64,000 nt of DNA from Melampsora larici-populina 98AG31 (GCF_000204055.1 NW_006768782.1:1003813-1067812), one strand, 5' to 3'. Positions 9,431-20,132 are shown, counted from the stretch's first letter. The notes: a model not told the origin generated them from the sequence alone. Translations and numbers: made by a program.

Positions 9431-10255
9431 CAACACCTCGCTACCCTTCAATCACATCGAGATATCATCACAGCTTTAGCTCGACTCGGTGAGCTTCATA
9501 CTACTTCTGTTTTTTGATATGATCAAAGAATCTGAGTATTGATCTCAATTGACTCAAGTGCTGTTTACCGATCAGAATCGACGGAATTCGAGCTTGATAG
9601 CTCTTTGGCCAACCTTCTCTCTTCACCCGAAAGACTAGAACAGCCACTCACACAGATAGCCGATCTTAGGCCATTGGTCTCTTCACTCGCTCAAGTTGCA
9701 TCGACCCTTTATGAAGTGGTAACCAAACAGGCATCTGTAGCCGAAAGAATATGAAGCAAGGTTCGCATCCAGGACCTCGAACAGAGCAGGGTCAAGGAAT
9801 GCATTAATCGGATTCAAGCTGTCACAGAACTTAAATACGCCTTAATCAATGTATTTCAAGCGATCGAGAAAGCTGATCGAGAAGCTGCTACACGACATGT
9901 CCAATGTGCCAATGGAATCACTCCAGAGATGATTCGTAGTCAATTCGCAGAAGCAGTGGTGGTAGGCGATCTTATATAGTCTTCTGGATTTCTTTACTGA
10001 GGACAAAACGAGTCTCATATGTTCATTTTGTCAGCCTCCGACCGATATTCCTGAACTACCTTGATCGCTTTAGATAACTTTACAAATCAATCAACTGGAA
10101 TCTTCTTAAAGGCTTTCACTCAGGCTGCAAATTCAAAAGCTGAAGCTACTACACTCGATTCTTTGCACCCTTTCCATTCTTAGGGTCTAAAGCATCTGAG
10201 GCTGGTTTATCAGCTTACTCCGATTTTGTGCGACCTCAGCTGCATATCAGAATGT
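9431..10255 (+). pseudogene. COG4-like (conserved oligomeric Golgi complex subunit 4) N-terminal relic
   Basis: Exon-like pieces lie in order. 9431-9488 reads QHLATLQSHRDIITALARL and ends at GTGAGC. 9570-9960 reads LLSSPERLEQPLTQIADLRP, then LVSSLAQVASTL, and, past a TGA at 9752-9754, DLEQSRVKECINRIQAV, FQAIEKADREAATRHVQ and PEMIRSQFAEAVV before a GTAGGC donor. About 10040-10255 reads PPTDIPELP, LKAFTQAANSKAEATTLDSL and AYSDFVRPQL with breaks. These match the N-terminal COG4 region of fungi; COG4 tethers intra-Golgi vesicles. Introns remain, so this is a genomic, not a reverse-transcribed, copy. The C-terminal two thirds of COG4 is not seen. It lies between the recombinase gene and repeat B1. 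Confidence 0.72.
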
Positions 10256-12678
10256 TGAAAAATATAATCGACTCTTACCAATTGCAACTTACCTTTTTTG
10301 GTCCTTCAAAATAAGGAGTTTAAATATCAGGATGATATGCAAGACAAGAAGGCTCATTGTGCCCGTAAGTCATTTTTCAAACACTTCATTTGCTTCTCAA
10401 GATTATATGATAGTATAGAAAATATTGATAAATCTTCGGGAATTCCAAACAATTGATCTCAACATAGCTCTTAATTCCCCAATGAACAGACTACCTCCGA
10501 TCAGTGCAATGCTCTCAGTGTGAGGGCCTTCAGATATTTAAACTGTTTTAAAATGTTTGTTGAGATCTCATTGAAATATCTTACTATACCACCCGAACTA
10601 GCTAATGTTCTTTTATGTAACAATGAACAAATCAAACTTCAATGCAACGGGTACAACAATGATTCATCTTAAACTCAGTGATGATCAAGGACACTGTAAG
10701 TGTCTCCTGTTCGCTGGTCTATTCATGATTCTCTTCAATGTCATAAGAGATCATCACATTCAAGAATTCTAACAGTTGATTCGGCTCATTCTGTATGATC
10801 CGGATTTTCATTTCACAGGCTATGAAGCTCACAAGACGAATCCTAAAGAGAGCGGTTTTTATCCATGTCTGAACTTGCCAGTTTATTACGAAGCTAAGTA
10901 TCAGAAAAGGTAAACAAACAGTCTTCCATCGATCAAATTGATTCCTATTATCAAAAACTAACTCATTTACAACAGAATTGGTTGATGAGAGATACAAAGG
11001 ACAATCAGTTCATCTACCTTCGCCAGATCCTTACCTATTCTTTATTCATTCTGTTGATCATTCGTTTTGATATATATCTTTTGAAGTCAGCCTCTCAAGT
11101 CTTATCAACCCAGCTTCAATCAAGAAGTTGAACCAAATTTCATCTTTATTGGTCGTGCGAGAGGTGTGTGGCAATCAGGTCGTGTTATACTATCATCGGT
11201 CTATTGGGCGTCTTCTCCTGTTTAAATCGCTCCTCAATCTCCACCTTCAAAATCGAATTGTATTCAACAACAACAACATGCACTTCATCATCATCAAGAT
11301 TGGTCAATTCAAATTCGATCACCTTTGTCTCAACTTCAAAGATCATTATCCACTTTTGGACCAATCAACTTGATTCCAATATAAATGATTATAATATCAC
11401 TCCAAGCAACCCTTAGATCTTCAACTACCTCTTTCGATAAACATCTAACACTCACTAGATCGACTTCAAGTTTCAATCGATCCCAAGCATTCTATTTGCG
11501 CTACATCCTAAACTTCATCTTAATCATCAAAACATCCTTCAAATCAACAACCTTCCTCTTTAGCTTCTTTAATTAAAAGCAGCAAGTCATATCTCTTTAG
11601 GCTTCTATACATCCCTTGTGCTGATTCACACCTCACTCTTTCAAACATGTAAACTCGTTGCCACTAGGACTCACCAACTCATCTCATCCATATCCTTATA
11701 CTGAACTCCCCAATGTGTCTCATCTAAATTTGACCCACCCACAGCTTGGTTGATTCATTCTCTCGTGTTCAATTGAGGTCTTCTAATTTCTAACAAACAA
11801 GTATTATCATGTTTTTCATTCCATGGACTTTAAACAGGATACATGGCTTGGCATCTATTATTTGATCTCAAATGGCTTTAAATCATGGCTTATTTAAAGA
11901 TGGATTATTTAAACCAGCTAGATTGAATAGAAGGGGAAGAGGGATCTGGCTTTTAGTGTGCTTTATACTTTCAATGTTGTGGTCTATAAGTTGATTTTAC
12001 ATCTTGTGAATGTTCCTGTGAGTCTTTTTTTTCTTACACCTTTTAATTTTTTCAAGGTTGACTGAACTATATGCAGTTCTTTTTTGTCTTTTATGTAAGG
12101 TAAAACTGTTTCATCAAGTTGTAAGCGCTACCATACCACTTTTGACATCATCTTATAAATCTTCTATTTTCATAAATTATATCCACTTCAAACTTTTTTA
12201 TCACTCTTTATAGTAGTAGCAGGTGTAGGATTTTTGACTTATCATGATTATGGCTGGAGCATTGAGGTTTGATATCAACTTTATTAGGTACTATTTTAGC
12301 TTCATCAAAATCAGTGATTACAATATTAATTTAAGTTGGAAGATTAGGATTAGATCCATTAGATTTATTATCAAGAATGTCTTAGCTCTTATACAATGTG
12401 TGATTTGGAATTATTGGACAGATGAAATGAATTCAGTTAGAGAATTTGATTCAAATCAAATGGATAGTAATAAAGCTATTGTTTTGGCTATCAATGGAGA
12501 GATTGCGTTTGTTTTGAATGTAGTTGGTTTTACTGCTAATAAAAACCAAGTGCACTTGCTATGGCAGTTACTGGTCAGCATTTCTTTACACCAATTTTCA
12601 ACTTCAAAAGATGTGGACATTTCTTCTACATGATTCTATTTTCAAGTTAGAAAGTGGAGGAAAAGTTGGTCCATTCAT
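10256..12678 (+). other. Degenerate coding-like DNA, genes not recognised
   Basis: Patches look like decayed exons: about 10810-10910 (PKESGFYPCLNLPVYYEAK), 10980-11060 (LVDERYKGQSVHLPSPDPYL) and 11090-11400 (EVEPNFIFIGRARGVWQSGR, then Gln/His-rich). None forms an intact frame and none is a family I recognise. A 129-codon frame at 12244-12633 has no recognisable domain. Probably the same class of host-like relic DNA as the COG4 piece next to it. Confidence 0.35.
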
Positions 12679-12850
12679 GGGATACAAAGTTAAAACTGGG
12701 AGTTTTTTCCCAGTTTCCCAGTTTTCAAAATACAGCCAAAAACGCAAACTGGGAAACTGGGAAACTGGGAGAACGTGGGAAAGTTCCAAACACAGCCAAA
12801 AACAAAAACTGGGAAACTGGGAAAAAATCCCAGATTTAACTTTGTATCCC
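12679..12850. repeat. Foldback (MITE-like) element, 172 bp
   Basis: Begins GGGATACAAAGTTAAA and ends TTTAACTTTGTATCCC. The two arms (about 46 bp each) are inverted copies with few mismatches, both carrying the word CCCAGTTTCCCAGTTTT. The interior has a further duplicated motif ACAGCCAAAAAC followed by AAACTGGGAAACTGGGA. No clear target duplication. Confidence 0.75.
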
Positions 12851-14336
12851 ACAATTGAAGCAAATATTGTTGTCCATTCAATCAGTAGGCACAAGAGGTG
12901 TTTGTTTTGATGTTATTATTCTGTCAATCTTATCACTCTATCTCCTTCAACATTGAGAAGAGCCAGAAAAGCAGACAGAATAAGGAACACAAATCATGAA
13001 GTAAATTCTGATTTTGATTGCAGAAGCGAGTTCCTCATGATTGCATCACCTAGATGGTCACAAAAGGTTCACCTTACCTTCATGATGGTATTCTCCACAA
13101 GCTCAAAAGGTGATTGGAGTACTCCTTGAACATTAGTATCATGTCAATTTTATTCAATGATTTTGACAAAGTAGATGACCCAGTGAAGATTGATTCAGAA
13201 TACATGCTTGACGTGCATACACAATGTATGACTCCAAAATCAGTTGATCAAGATAATGAGTCTTATGATGAATGATTGAAATCAAAATTATTCACTTAAA
13301 TGGTGGAGAGACGGCAAAAAAGGGAATCCAATGATCACCTGAGGTAAGTAAGACAAGGAGATCTGACAAGTGCATTGCAAACACTTGTGATATCATCAGT
13401 GAGGACTCCACTGTATTGATGCAAGCACACCTATATTTTGTTTATAAGCCTCACCATTGGTGTTATTTTATAAAAAACTATCCTGGTATGTGTATCACTT
13501 CATGGCTGCTCCTATCACAGCAAAAAAAGGGTGTGTGGTGAATATGCACACCTGTTTCAACTGAGAATCTGATTGGTTTTGTCATTCTAGAACAACCCAT
13601 GAGCTGTCTACAACACCAAGTCAAAATGAAACTTGAGGCACTCTGATATTGAAACTTTTAGGGGCTTAGGGATTAGGCTTAGGTATTAGGTATTAGGGCT
13701 TAGTATTAGGACAATGATATCATCACCCGGCTCCAAGGGTATGTGAGATCACCTCTGGTCAAAATCACCATCATTTCTCTCAATCATTGATCTTGCCACA
13801 TTTGGCGCTCATGGGGAGCATGGTCTCCATACCCCACCCTGCCTTATCCCCTGCCTGTTGCTTGCTTCCAGCAGCCACAATCTAACAGTCCTCCCTCAGA
13901 ATGTCCTGATTTTTCTACAGCTACCTTAGGCAAGCATTTTTTTACTTATGATATATGAAGTGATTTCCATGGGGTTAATAAATAGAGTCTGGTGAGTCAT
14001 CATACTACTAATTTTTTATAAAACAAATTCCTGCCTGGGTGATGTTTGAGCCAGTATAGCCTACACATTATTTGCAGATGGACATCAGATGTGTCTTTTT
14101 AGGAGTGCGGCGCCCGCCGCCCAATATGGCTAGTCTAAATTACATGAACATGCAATAGAAGTGTAATACACAATTAGAGTTTGCAGAGGAGCGAGAAGAA
14201 CAATTAAAGTTTGCCCCACCAAATATGTAAGGGGGGAATACAGGGGAGTCAACATGCGTCCAGCTGTACAAGCCTTGAGGCACCTACGAGAAAAGGTCCT
14301 AGTGAGCTCGGGGCTCTCCAATGCCCCAAGGCAAGG
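12851..14336. other. Non-coding 3' part of the Ngaro-type element
   Basis: No gene seen. Contains the telomere-like tract 13659-13712 and a GC-rich palindromic word (GCGGCGCCCGCCGC, about 14106). The last 180 bases before B1 are GC-rich and resemble B1 in composition, so at least this end is likely genuine element sequence. Confidence 0.4.
13659..13712 (+). repeat. Short interstitial telomere-like tract
   Basis: Irregular runs of TTAGGG, TTAGGC, TTAGGTA and TTAGG follow each other over about 50 bp (for example GGGCTTAGTATTAGG). Fungal telomeres are commonly TTAGGG. Too degenerate to be a functional telomere. Confidence 0.5.
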
Positions 14337-14642
14337 TAGGCTAGGACTAACGCTCTCCGGTACCCATTTTCAGGCACTTTACGCAGTCTAGAACTTGGAA
14401 CGGACCGGTGGTCAGACCCACAGGGCTTCAGAAGAGGCCCTGGGGTAACCCCGGTACACTTCCAAGCTCGAGACACCCCCCCCACACTATTCTCAACTTA
14501 GGAAATCCTAGGTTAGGATAGCATAAGGCTGAGAACGGAGATATATGTAGTTAGCTTGTATTACTAGATATATCTGAAATGAAGAGCTCGTGAACCTAAC
14601 ACTTACCCACATAGTAGAGATAGATATGAAGACACTTCCCCT
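14337..14642 (+). repeat. Split direct repeat B1
   Basis: Starts TAGGCTAGGACTAACG and ends GAAGACACTTCCCCT. Matches 14880-15184 with two substitutions and a C-run of eight instead of seven. It joins A2 directly; the B1-A2 junction is the circle-junction type sequence of Ngaro elements. Confidence 0.93.
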
Positions 14643-14864
14643 ACGACGTGGTAAGGATTTCTATTGTCACTAAGGGGGGTAAGATTCGACTAGGTGCACC
14701 TGTAACTTTACACACACGACAAGTCAAGGGAGGCAAAGAGACAGAGAGGGGAGAGGAAAAATTTCTCCTCCATCTCAAATATTCCTCTCCCGCACCTTTA
14801 GTCGAATAATTGAGCATTCACGCTCTTCAAGAAGGTTAAACATTCATAGTTTAACTTTTTCGCA
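14643..14864 (+). repeat. Split direct repeat A2
   Basis: 222 bp, equal in length to A1 with six differences. Followed by a 15-bp linker (CCCACCCACCTTCCC) and then B2. Confidence 0.93.
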
Positions 14865-14879
14865 CCCACCCACCTTCCC

Positions 14880-15184
14880 TAGGCTAGGACTAACGCTCTC
14901 CGGTACCCATTTTCAGGCACTTTACGCAGTCTAGAACTTGGAATGGACCGGTGGTCAGACCCGCAGGGCTTCAGAAGAGGCCCTGGGGTAACCCCGGTAC
15001 ACTTCCAAGCTCGAGACACCCCCCCACACTATTCTCAACTTAGGAAATCCTAGGTTAGGATAGCATAAGGCTGAGAACGGAGATATATGTAGTTAGCTTG
15101 TATTACTAGATATATCTGAAATGAAGAGCTCGTGAACCTAACACTTACCCACATAGTAGAGATAGATATGAAGACACTTCCCCT
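14880..15184 (+). repeat. Split direct repeat B2, right end of the Ngaro-type element
   Basis: 305 bp copy of B1. The final CCCCT touches Gypsy-1 integrase sequence; because these bases could also be read as the Gypsy codons after the integrase Asp, the exact end is uncertain by up to about five bases. Confidence 0.9.
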
Positions 15185-17570
15185 ATCTGATACTATTGTC
15201 TTAGGCGCGCCGTGGAGTTTCCAGACGTTCGCTAACATCAGATTTGCTAACTCATTTGATGACATCTCCGTCGTGCAGGCAATAAAGTGACTCATTTTTG
15301 TCAGTCGGTCAACGACGGTGAGGATGCAGTTCTTCCCTTGTGACAACGGTAAGTCAGTTATTAAGTCATAACTTACGTCAGTCCATGGCCCCGCTGGTAT
15401 AGGTAGCGGCTCCAGTGATCCAAACGGCGACATGCTTGATGGTTTGACTCTAATGCACGAGTCGCATCCGTCTACAAAACTGTTCACGTAAGTTTTCAGC
15501 GACTTCCATCAATACTGCCTTTGAACTAAGCTCAGCGTTTTTGCTCTTCCAGGGTGTCCGGCTAATACACTTTCATGTCGACTTCGTAGGATTTGGAACT
15601 TGCAAATTTTATCATCCGGTACCTCCACTAATCCTTTATAATAAAGGATTCCATTGTGCACCTCGTAACCTTGGAGTACTTCCTCCACCTCCTTCACCAC
15701 CGGCCTTGCTAAAGTTTCCATCAAGCTACTAATTCGCTGGTCATTTGGTGAGGTTTCTCGGATTCTTTCCATAATTTCATCGTCGGTCCAAATGGGTGAG
15801 TTAGTTTGTTTCTCTAATACGTCGATCTCCATGTTGTCTGATAGTGTATTCTGACAGACGTCTTCTTCAAACCATTCCTCCACGTCGGCATGCTCGATGG
15901 ATTCGTCGACAAACCATGCTTCTACGCTATCGATATCAACATTGAAGGTCGTTTCTGATAGGTTTTCTGGACGTAACAGGCTACCAAACGATAGTTTTTC
16001 GTGTGCAGGGGGTTCAAGGTCAGGTCGTCGCGACAACGCATCCGGTTTACTAGATTGTCGGCCTGGTCGGAACTTGATGTGAAAATCGAAGCATCCTAAA
16101 GTTTCCGCCCAACGGGCTTGACGACGTGTAAGTTGTTTCGTTGTCATAAACGTCTCCAGGTTTTTATGGTCTGTGTAGACTGTGACTTCGAGGCGGTTGG
16201 GGTTGCCTTCAAGGTAATGTCTCCACTCCTTGAAAGAAGCAACGACGGCTAACAACTCTTTATCGAAAATTTCATAGTTTCGTTTGGCTTGGACCAGTGA
16301 TTGGGAGAGAAATGCTACCGGGTGTAGGACGTCTTTATCGTCGAGTTGGGACAGTACGGCACCTAATGCGAAATTGGAACAGTCGCACTCCAAGATGAAA
16401 GGCTTGTAGGGGTTTGCGATCTTCAAGACCGGCGCAGTTGTGAAGGACATCTTCAATGTGTCGAAGGCCTTCTGCTGGCTTTCCTTCCATTCAGACGGTA
16501 CGTCATCTCTGGTTAGGTCGTGCAGGGGTCTTGAGATCTGAGAGCAGCCGCTAATGAATCGTCTGTAGAAGTTTGAGAAACCCAAAAATCACTGGATCTG
16601 TGTAACATTTTTTGGGACCGGCCACTCGCTCACTGCCGATACCTTGAGAGGATCCATGCGAACTTTGTTCTTGGAAATCAGTAAGCCCAGATATTCGATC
16701 TCTTTGCACAAGAATTTGCATTTCTCCGGCTTTAACCAAATGTTGTGTGCTTGTAGTATTTGCAATACTTCCTCCACAACCTTCTCGTGATCAACTCCTG
16801 CTGGTGTGTATATCAAGAGGTCGTCCAGATACGCAGCTAAGTCTCGTCCTATTCTCTCCCGTAGTATATCAGATATGAAAAATTGGAAGAAGCCCAGGGC
16901 TCCAGTCGGCCCAAAGGGCATTGCAAGTGGTTCGAACTGTCCTCTCTTACAAATGAATGCTAACTTCTTTTCATCTCCTTCTTTGACTCTCAATTTATTG
17001 TATCCGTTACGTAGGTCTAGGCTGGTGTAGTCTTCAGCATCCCGTAGGCTATCCACTAACTCCATTGTGAGAGGAAGTGGGTACTTATTCTTGACGGTGA
17101 GCGCGTTCAGTTTTTGGTAGTCGAAACAGGGACGTAGGTTACCGTCCTTCTTCCCCGTGAAGAGGACTGGGGCGGCCCAAGGCGACATGGTACGTCGAAT
17201 TGTCCCTTTAGCAAGGCCCTCATCGATCATTGAGTTGAGTGCTGTCTCTTCGGCAGGCGATAAAGGTATAATCTTGCTAGCCTGTGGGGTCGCTCCGGGC
17301 ACTAGATCGACGCGAAATTCATAACGGCGATGGGGGGGAAGTGTCATGGCGCTCGTCTTACGAAACATATTGATATATCGGTGATACCTTGTCGGAACCA
17401 ATTCCTCCGCGGACTTTGACGGCTTGTCTTTAGCTTTGTCAGCTGCTATTTTTGCAGATAAGTTCCAGGAAGCACTCGCAGCACAGGAGGAAGCCGTTAA
17501 TCTAGGAATGACCGGTAAGAGCTTGTCAACTGATTCACGTGACTGGCTGATAGCTGTGTTGTACTCACAT

Positions 17571-18213
17571 CGCGGGGGCTTAATCTCCTTTTCACAGAGA
17601 GCCCCCTCGCCGCTTTTCCTAGTGGTCCCCAATTGGGCCTTAAGGCTAGTCGGGGTGGTTTTCGGACAGGGCGACACCAATTCCTTGGTGGCGATGTTTG
17701 TTGCTGTCTTCGTGGTCGGTTCGTGGTTACTTTGTGAGTCTGGTAAGTTCTCCGTCTCGTCATTTAAAGGCTGTGGTAGAGGAGAGTCCAGGTCGTTATC
17801 TGATTCAAGTAATAACGGCCAAAAGGGGTTCTTAGACTCACATCACGGGGGCTTAGTCTCTGTATGGCAGAGAGCCCCCTCGTCACTGTCCCTCGTGTTC
17901 CCCACTTGGGCCTCAAGGCAATCGGGGGATGTTGGCGGGTTGGACGAAGCCTCATCAGTGGCTGCGATATTCTTCGGTTGATCTAGTCCTTCTAGCAGTT
18001 GGCATTGGGTCTTCGGTGAGTCTAACATTTGTTCTCTTTCGATGTGATGGGGCTGTGGTACAAGAAGACTCTGATCGTTATCTGTGTCAAGTAGTAACGG
18101 TGAAAAAGGGTTGTTGGACTCACATCGCGGGGGCTTAGTCTCTGTATGGCAGAGAGCCCCCTCGTCACTGTCCCTCGTGTTCCCCACTTGGGCCTCAAGG
18201 CGATCGGGGGATG
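17571..18213 (-). repeat. Three repeated modules in the protease-RT linker
   Basis: The same coding word occurs three times at about 277-bp spacing: cores at 17571-17650, 17841-17935 and 18118-18213. Peptide versions read GEGALCEKEIKPPRCEYN (oldest, divergent), then two near-identical copies of TRDSDEGALCHTETKPP preceded by PTSPD-LEAQVGN. The middle copy has CGA changed to TGA at 17843-17845. Unusual for a Gypsy polyprotein linker. Confidence 0.8.
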
Positions 18214-18714
18214 TTGGCGGGATGGACGAAGCCATTTCGATGGCTGCAATGTTTGTTGGTGAGTCTTTCGGGTTCAGTGTTCCAGTCTTCCAGTTGATGC
18301 GATGTCCGTTCTCTCGCAGCCAGGGCATCCCAAGGATGGCATCATAAGAATCCTTGATAGACGTGACTAAAAACTTCGTCTTGGATTTGTCGTCGTCAAT
18401 GAACAGGTCTGCGTCATGGGCGACAGTGCGAGGGGCTCCGTCAAAGCCATACACCTCGCCTGCATTTGGTAGTTTCGACACCGGTAAGCCAGTTCAATCG
18501 GCAAATTTCTTGCCCAGCACGACATGCGTGGAACCGCAATTGATCAAGGCATTGGCTGGGACGCTATTGGGGTTGGGGGATGTGGCGCAGGGAGACTCAG
18601 AAAGGGAAATTGAAGTAAAAACACGGGGATCTTTCTTTTTAATTGCATTAATGTTAAGTGAGTCCAATTCCATTCCTGATTCTTCCATACTCCGGCCCGG
18701 GGGTGGCACATCCG

Positions 18715-19821
18715 TCACTCCCGAGCTGCGCCATTTTTTGATGTATCTGCTGCTGATGATGATGAAGTTGATTGCACCCCTAATCCCACTTGCAGTGCCG
18801 CAATCTTCGCCTCTAACTCCGCTATCTTGCCTTTACCACCAATACCACCTCTACCTCGTCCTCTACTCTTCGACGGACACCAACGAGCTAAGTGATCTTT
18901 CTTCCCACAGTGAAAGCACAAACGGTCTGAAGCCCTTCAATTGTATTCGTCTGATGATATATTGAATCGGGCAGAGGAAATGTCCATTGCGTTTGGGTCG
19001 ACGGGACGGGTTACCGTGGCTGAGTCAACCGTTTCGCCTCGCAAGTCATTGTCGATTGCGCACGCGAGCTTAGTGATACTCTCGAGGTCGTCAAAGTGGT
19101 CACGAATCATGGGGATGCGGACTGCACTCTTCAGTCCTTGGCGGTAGTGACTGATGAGCGTCGGGAGCTCCCACTTGGTGGTAGGTGCCAATTGATTGAA
19201 GCGAATAGTATACTCGGCGGCTGACTTGGTCTGCTTCAGGGCTCGGAGGGCCGCTTCGGCTCGCTTCTGTCGGTCGGAATCAAAGAAAACTGATTCGAAG
19301 GCACGCGTGAACTCGAGGTATGTGACGGGGTTCGCTCAAGTCTCGGCCGGTTCCATAATGCGCTGAAGGAACGGTTGGGCCCACTTGATTGCTTCACCGG
19401 TCAGGTACGAAATCGCGAACATCACCTTCGCATCGTCGGTAGTAAACAACGCCCTGTTCATCGCGATGTAAATGCCGACTTGGCTTGCGTACGCCTCAGC
19501 CAGTGCGCCTCGGGCACCCTCATATTTGTCGGGGGTTGCCACTTTGATTGCGGGCAAGATTGTGCTGGTGGTGGGAGCTGGGTGTGCGGTTGGGGTCGTG
19601 GCACTAGGTTGAGAAGGTGGGGTTGTGGTTGGGACTGGTCCGGCTCCATTGCCTTGGGCAGCCTCTAGTTCGGTCACTCTAGCTTCGGCGTGGGTGCGTC
19701 GGTTGGTTTCCTCGGCAAGTTGAGCAGCTAGTTCTGCCCTTTGAGCCGTCTCCTGGTTCAGTCGATTGTTGATGTCGGCGAGTTGCTGAGATAGGCGGTT
19801 CACGTCCTCGGCGGTGGCCAT
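18715..19821 (-). pseudogene. Gypsy-1 gag with CCHC zinc knuckle
   Basis: ATG at 19821. Residues 1-60 form a heptad-rich coiled coil (LSQQLADINNRLNQETAQRA), followed by a Pro/Thr-rich linker, then the capsid-like retrotransposon Gag domain (KYEGARGALAEAYASQVGIY; YLTGEAIKWAQPFL; FNQLAPTTKWELPTLISHY). The nucleocapsid part has CFHCGKKDHLARWC, a canonical C-x2-C-x4-H-x4-C zinc knuckle for RNA binding, and an RGRGRGG tail. Two TGA codons interrupt it (19336-19338 and 18937-18939); both fit CGA or TGG codons hit by a C-to-T type change. Confidence 0.88.
18733..18739 (-). other. Candidate -1 frameshift slippery site between Gag and Pol
   Basis: Minus strand A AAA AAT, in Gag phase (TCA AAA AAT GGC). 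Gag then stops at TGA 18715-18717, whereas slipping back one base enters the long Pol phase that contains the protease. The heptamer fits the X XXY YYZ rule. No downstream pseudoknot was evaluated. Confidence 0.45.
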
Positions 19822-20122
19822 TTCAGCTGATGATGGGTTGTCAGGGTCGATGTCGTACCAGGAGGTGCTTTCGGATGACTCGGTCTCTTCGGACGGTGGT
19901 TGGTAGGAAGGCGTGATGGGTTTGGGTGTGAGGTATGTCTAATGTGCGTGATTCTTTCTTCTACTTCTAACTAATAAAATCCAATAGCTAATATAAAACT
20001 TCTAAAAAAAAATTTTCTTCTTCTTGCTGTTAAATTTTTTTTTCTTCTTCTTTTCTTCTTTTAAACTTTTTTTCTTCTTCTTCTTCTTTATGTATTTTCT
20101 TCCTTCTGTCTGTCTCGGATAG

Positions 20123-20132
20123 ATGCTACAAT
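20123..20132 (-). other. Self-priming type primer-binding site of Gypsy-1
   Basis: One base inside the 5' LTR the minus strand reads ATTGTAGCAT. The LTR itself contains the exact complement (minus strand ATGCTACAAT at 20891-20882, and at 1221-1212 in the other LTR). In Tf1/sushi Gypsy elements the mRNA 5' end folds back on such a site to prime DNA synthesis without a tRNA. If so, the transcript would start near 20891. Confidence 0.5.

Larger units (their letters stand above)
2306..15184 (+). mobile_element. Ngaro/PAT-type tyrosine-recombinase retrotransposon with split direct repeats
   Basis: The structure is A1 (2306-2527), ORFs, B1 (14337-14642), A2 (14643-14864), a 15-bp linker, B2 (14880-15184). 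A1 and A2 are both 222 bp with six differences; B1 and B2 are 306 and 305 bp with two substitutions and one indel. This A1-internal-B1-A2-B2 arrangement is the signature of Ngaro and PAT elements (DIRS order), which integrate by a tyrosine recombinase and not a DDE integrase. The coding strand carries Gag-like ORFs, RT-RNase H (methyl-transferase domain not seen) and a tyrosine recombinase. Both ends abut Gypsy-1 integrase sequence. The segment 7827-14336 has no element gene and holds a COG4-like relic, so the element is much longer than its coding needs. Confidence 0.88.
15185..18741 (-). pseudogene. Gypsy-1 pol: protease, RT, RNase H, integrase N-terminal half
   Basis: One phase on the minus strand. 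Protease near 18540 (ALINCGSTHVVLG, usual active Asp replaced by Asn). RT with a DYQKLNALTVKNKYPLP block and motif C AAYLDDLLIY intact. RNase H with ILECDCSNFALGAVL, the Glu in FDKELLAVVASF and VYTDHKNLETF. Integrase begins with a zinc-finger-like HPGRAKTL ... FVDGCDSC segment, the first Asp in DVSYDLITDLP and the second in KTIVSD, where the Ngaro-type element cuts in. In-frame stops, all TGA, are at 18494, 17843, 16589 and 15509 (lowest base). The rest of the integrase is at 1448-2305. Normal polyprotein order for the family; this copy is dead by stops plus insertion. Confidence 0.9.

Noticed and set aside
12244..12633. A 129-codon frame as a gene
   Set aside because: AT-rich, Ile/Asn-rich, no domain, no neighbours in phase, and it lies in degenerate DNA.
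14100..14125. GC palindrome GCGGCGCCCGCCGC as an origin or terminator
   Set aside because: A single short palindrome with no supporting context.
17571..18213. CRISPR-like array
   Set aside because: Three long units in a coding frame with 277-bp spacing in a eukaryotic retroelement; no short repeat-spacer pattern.
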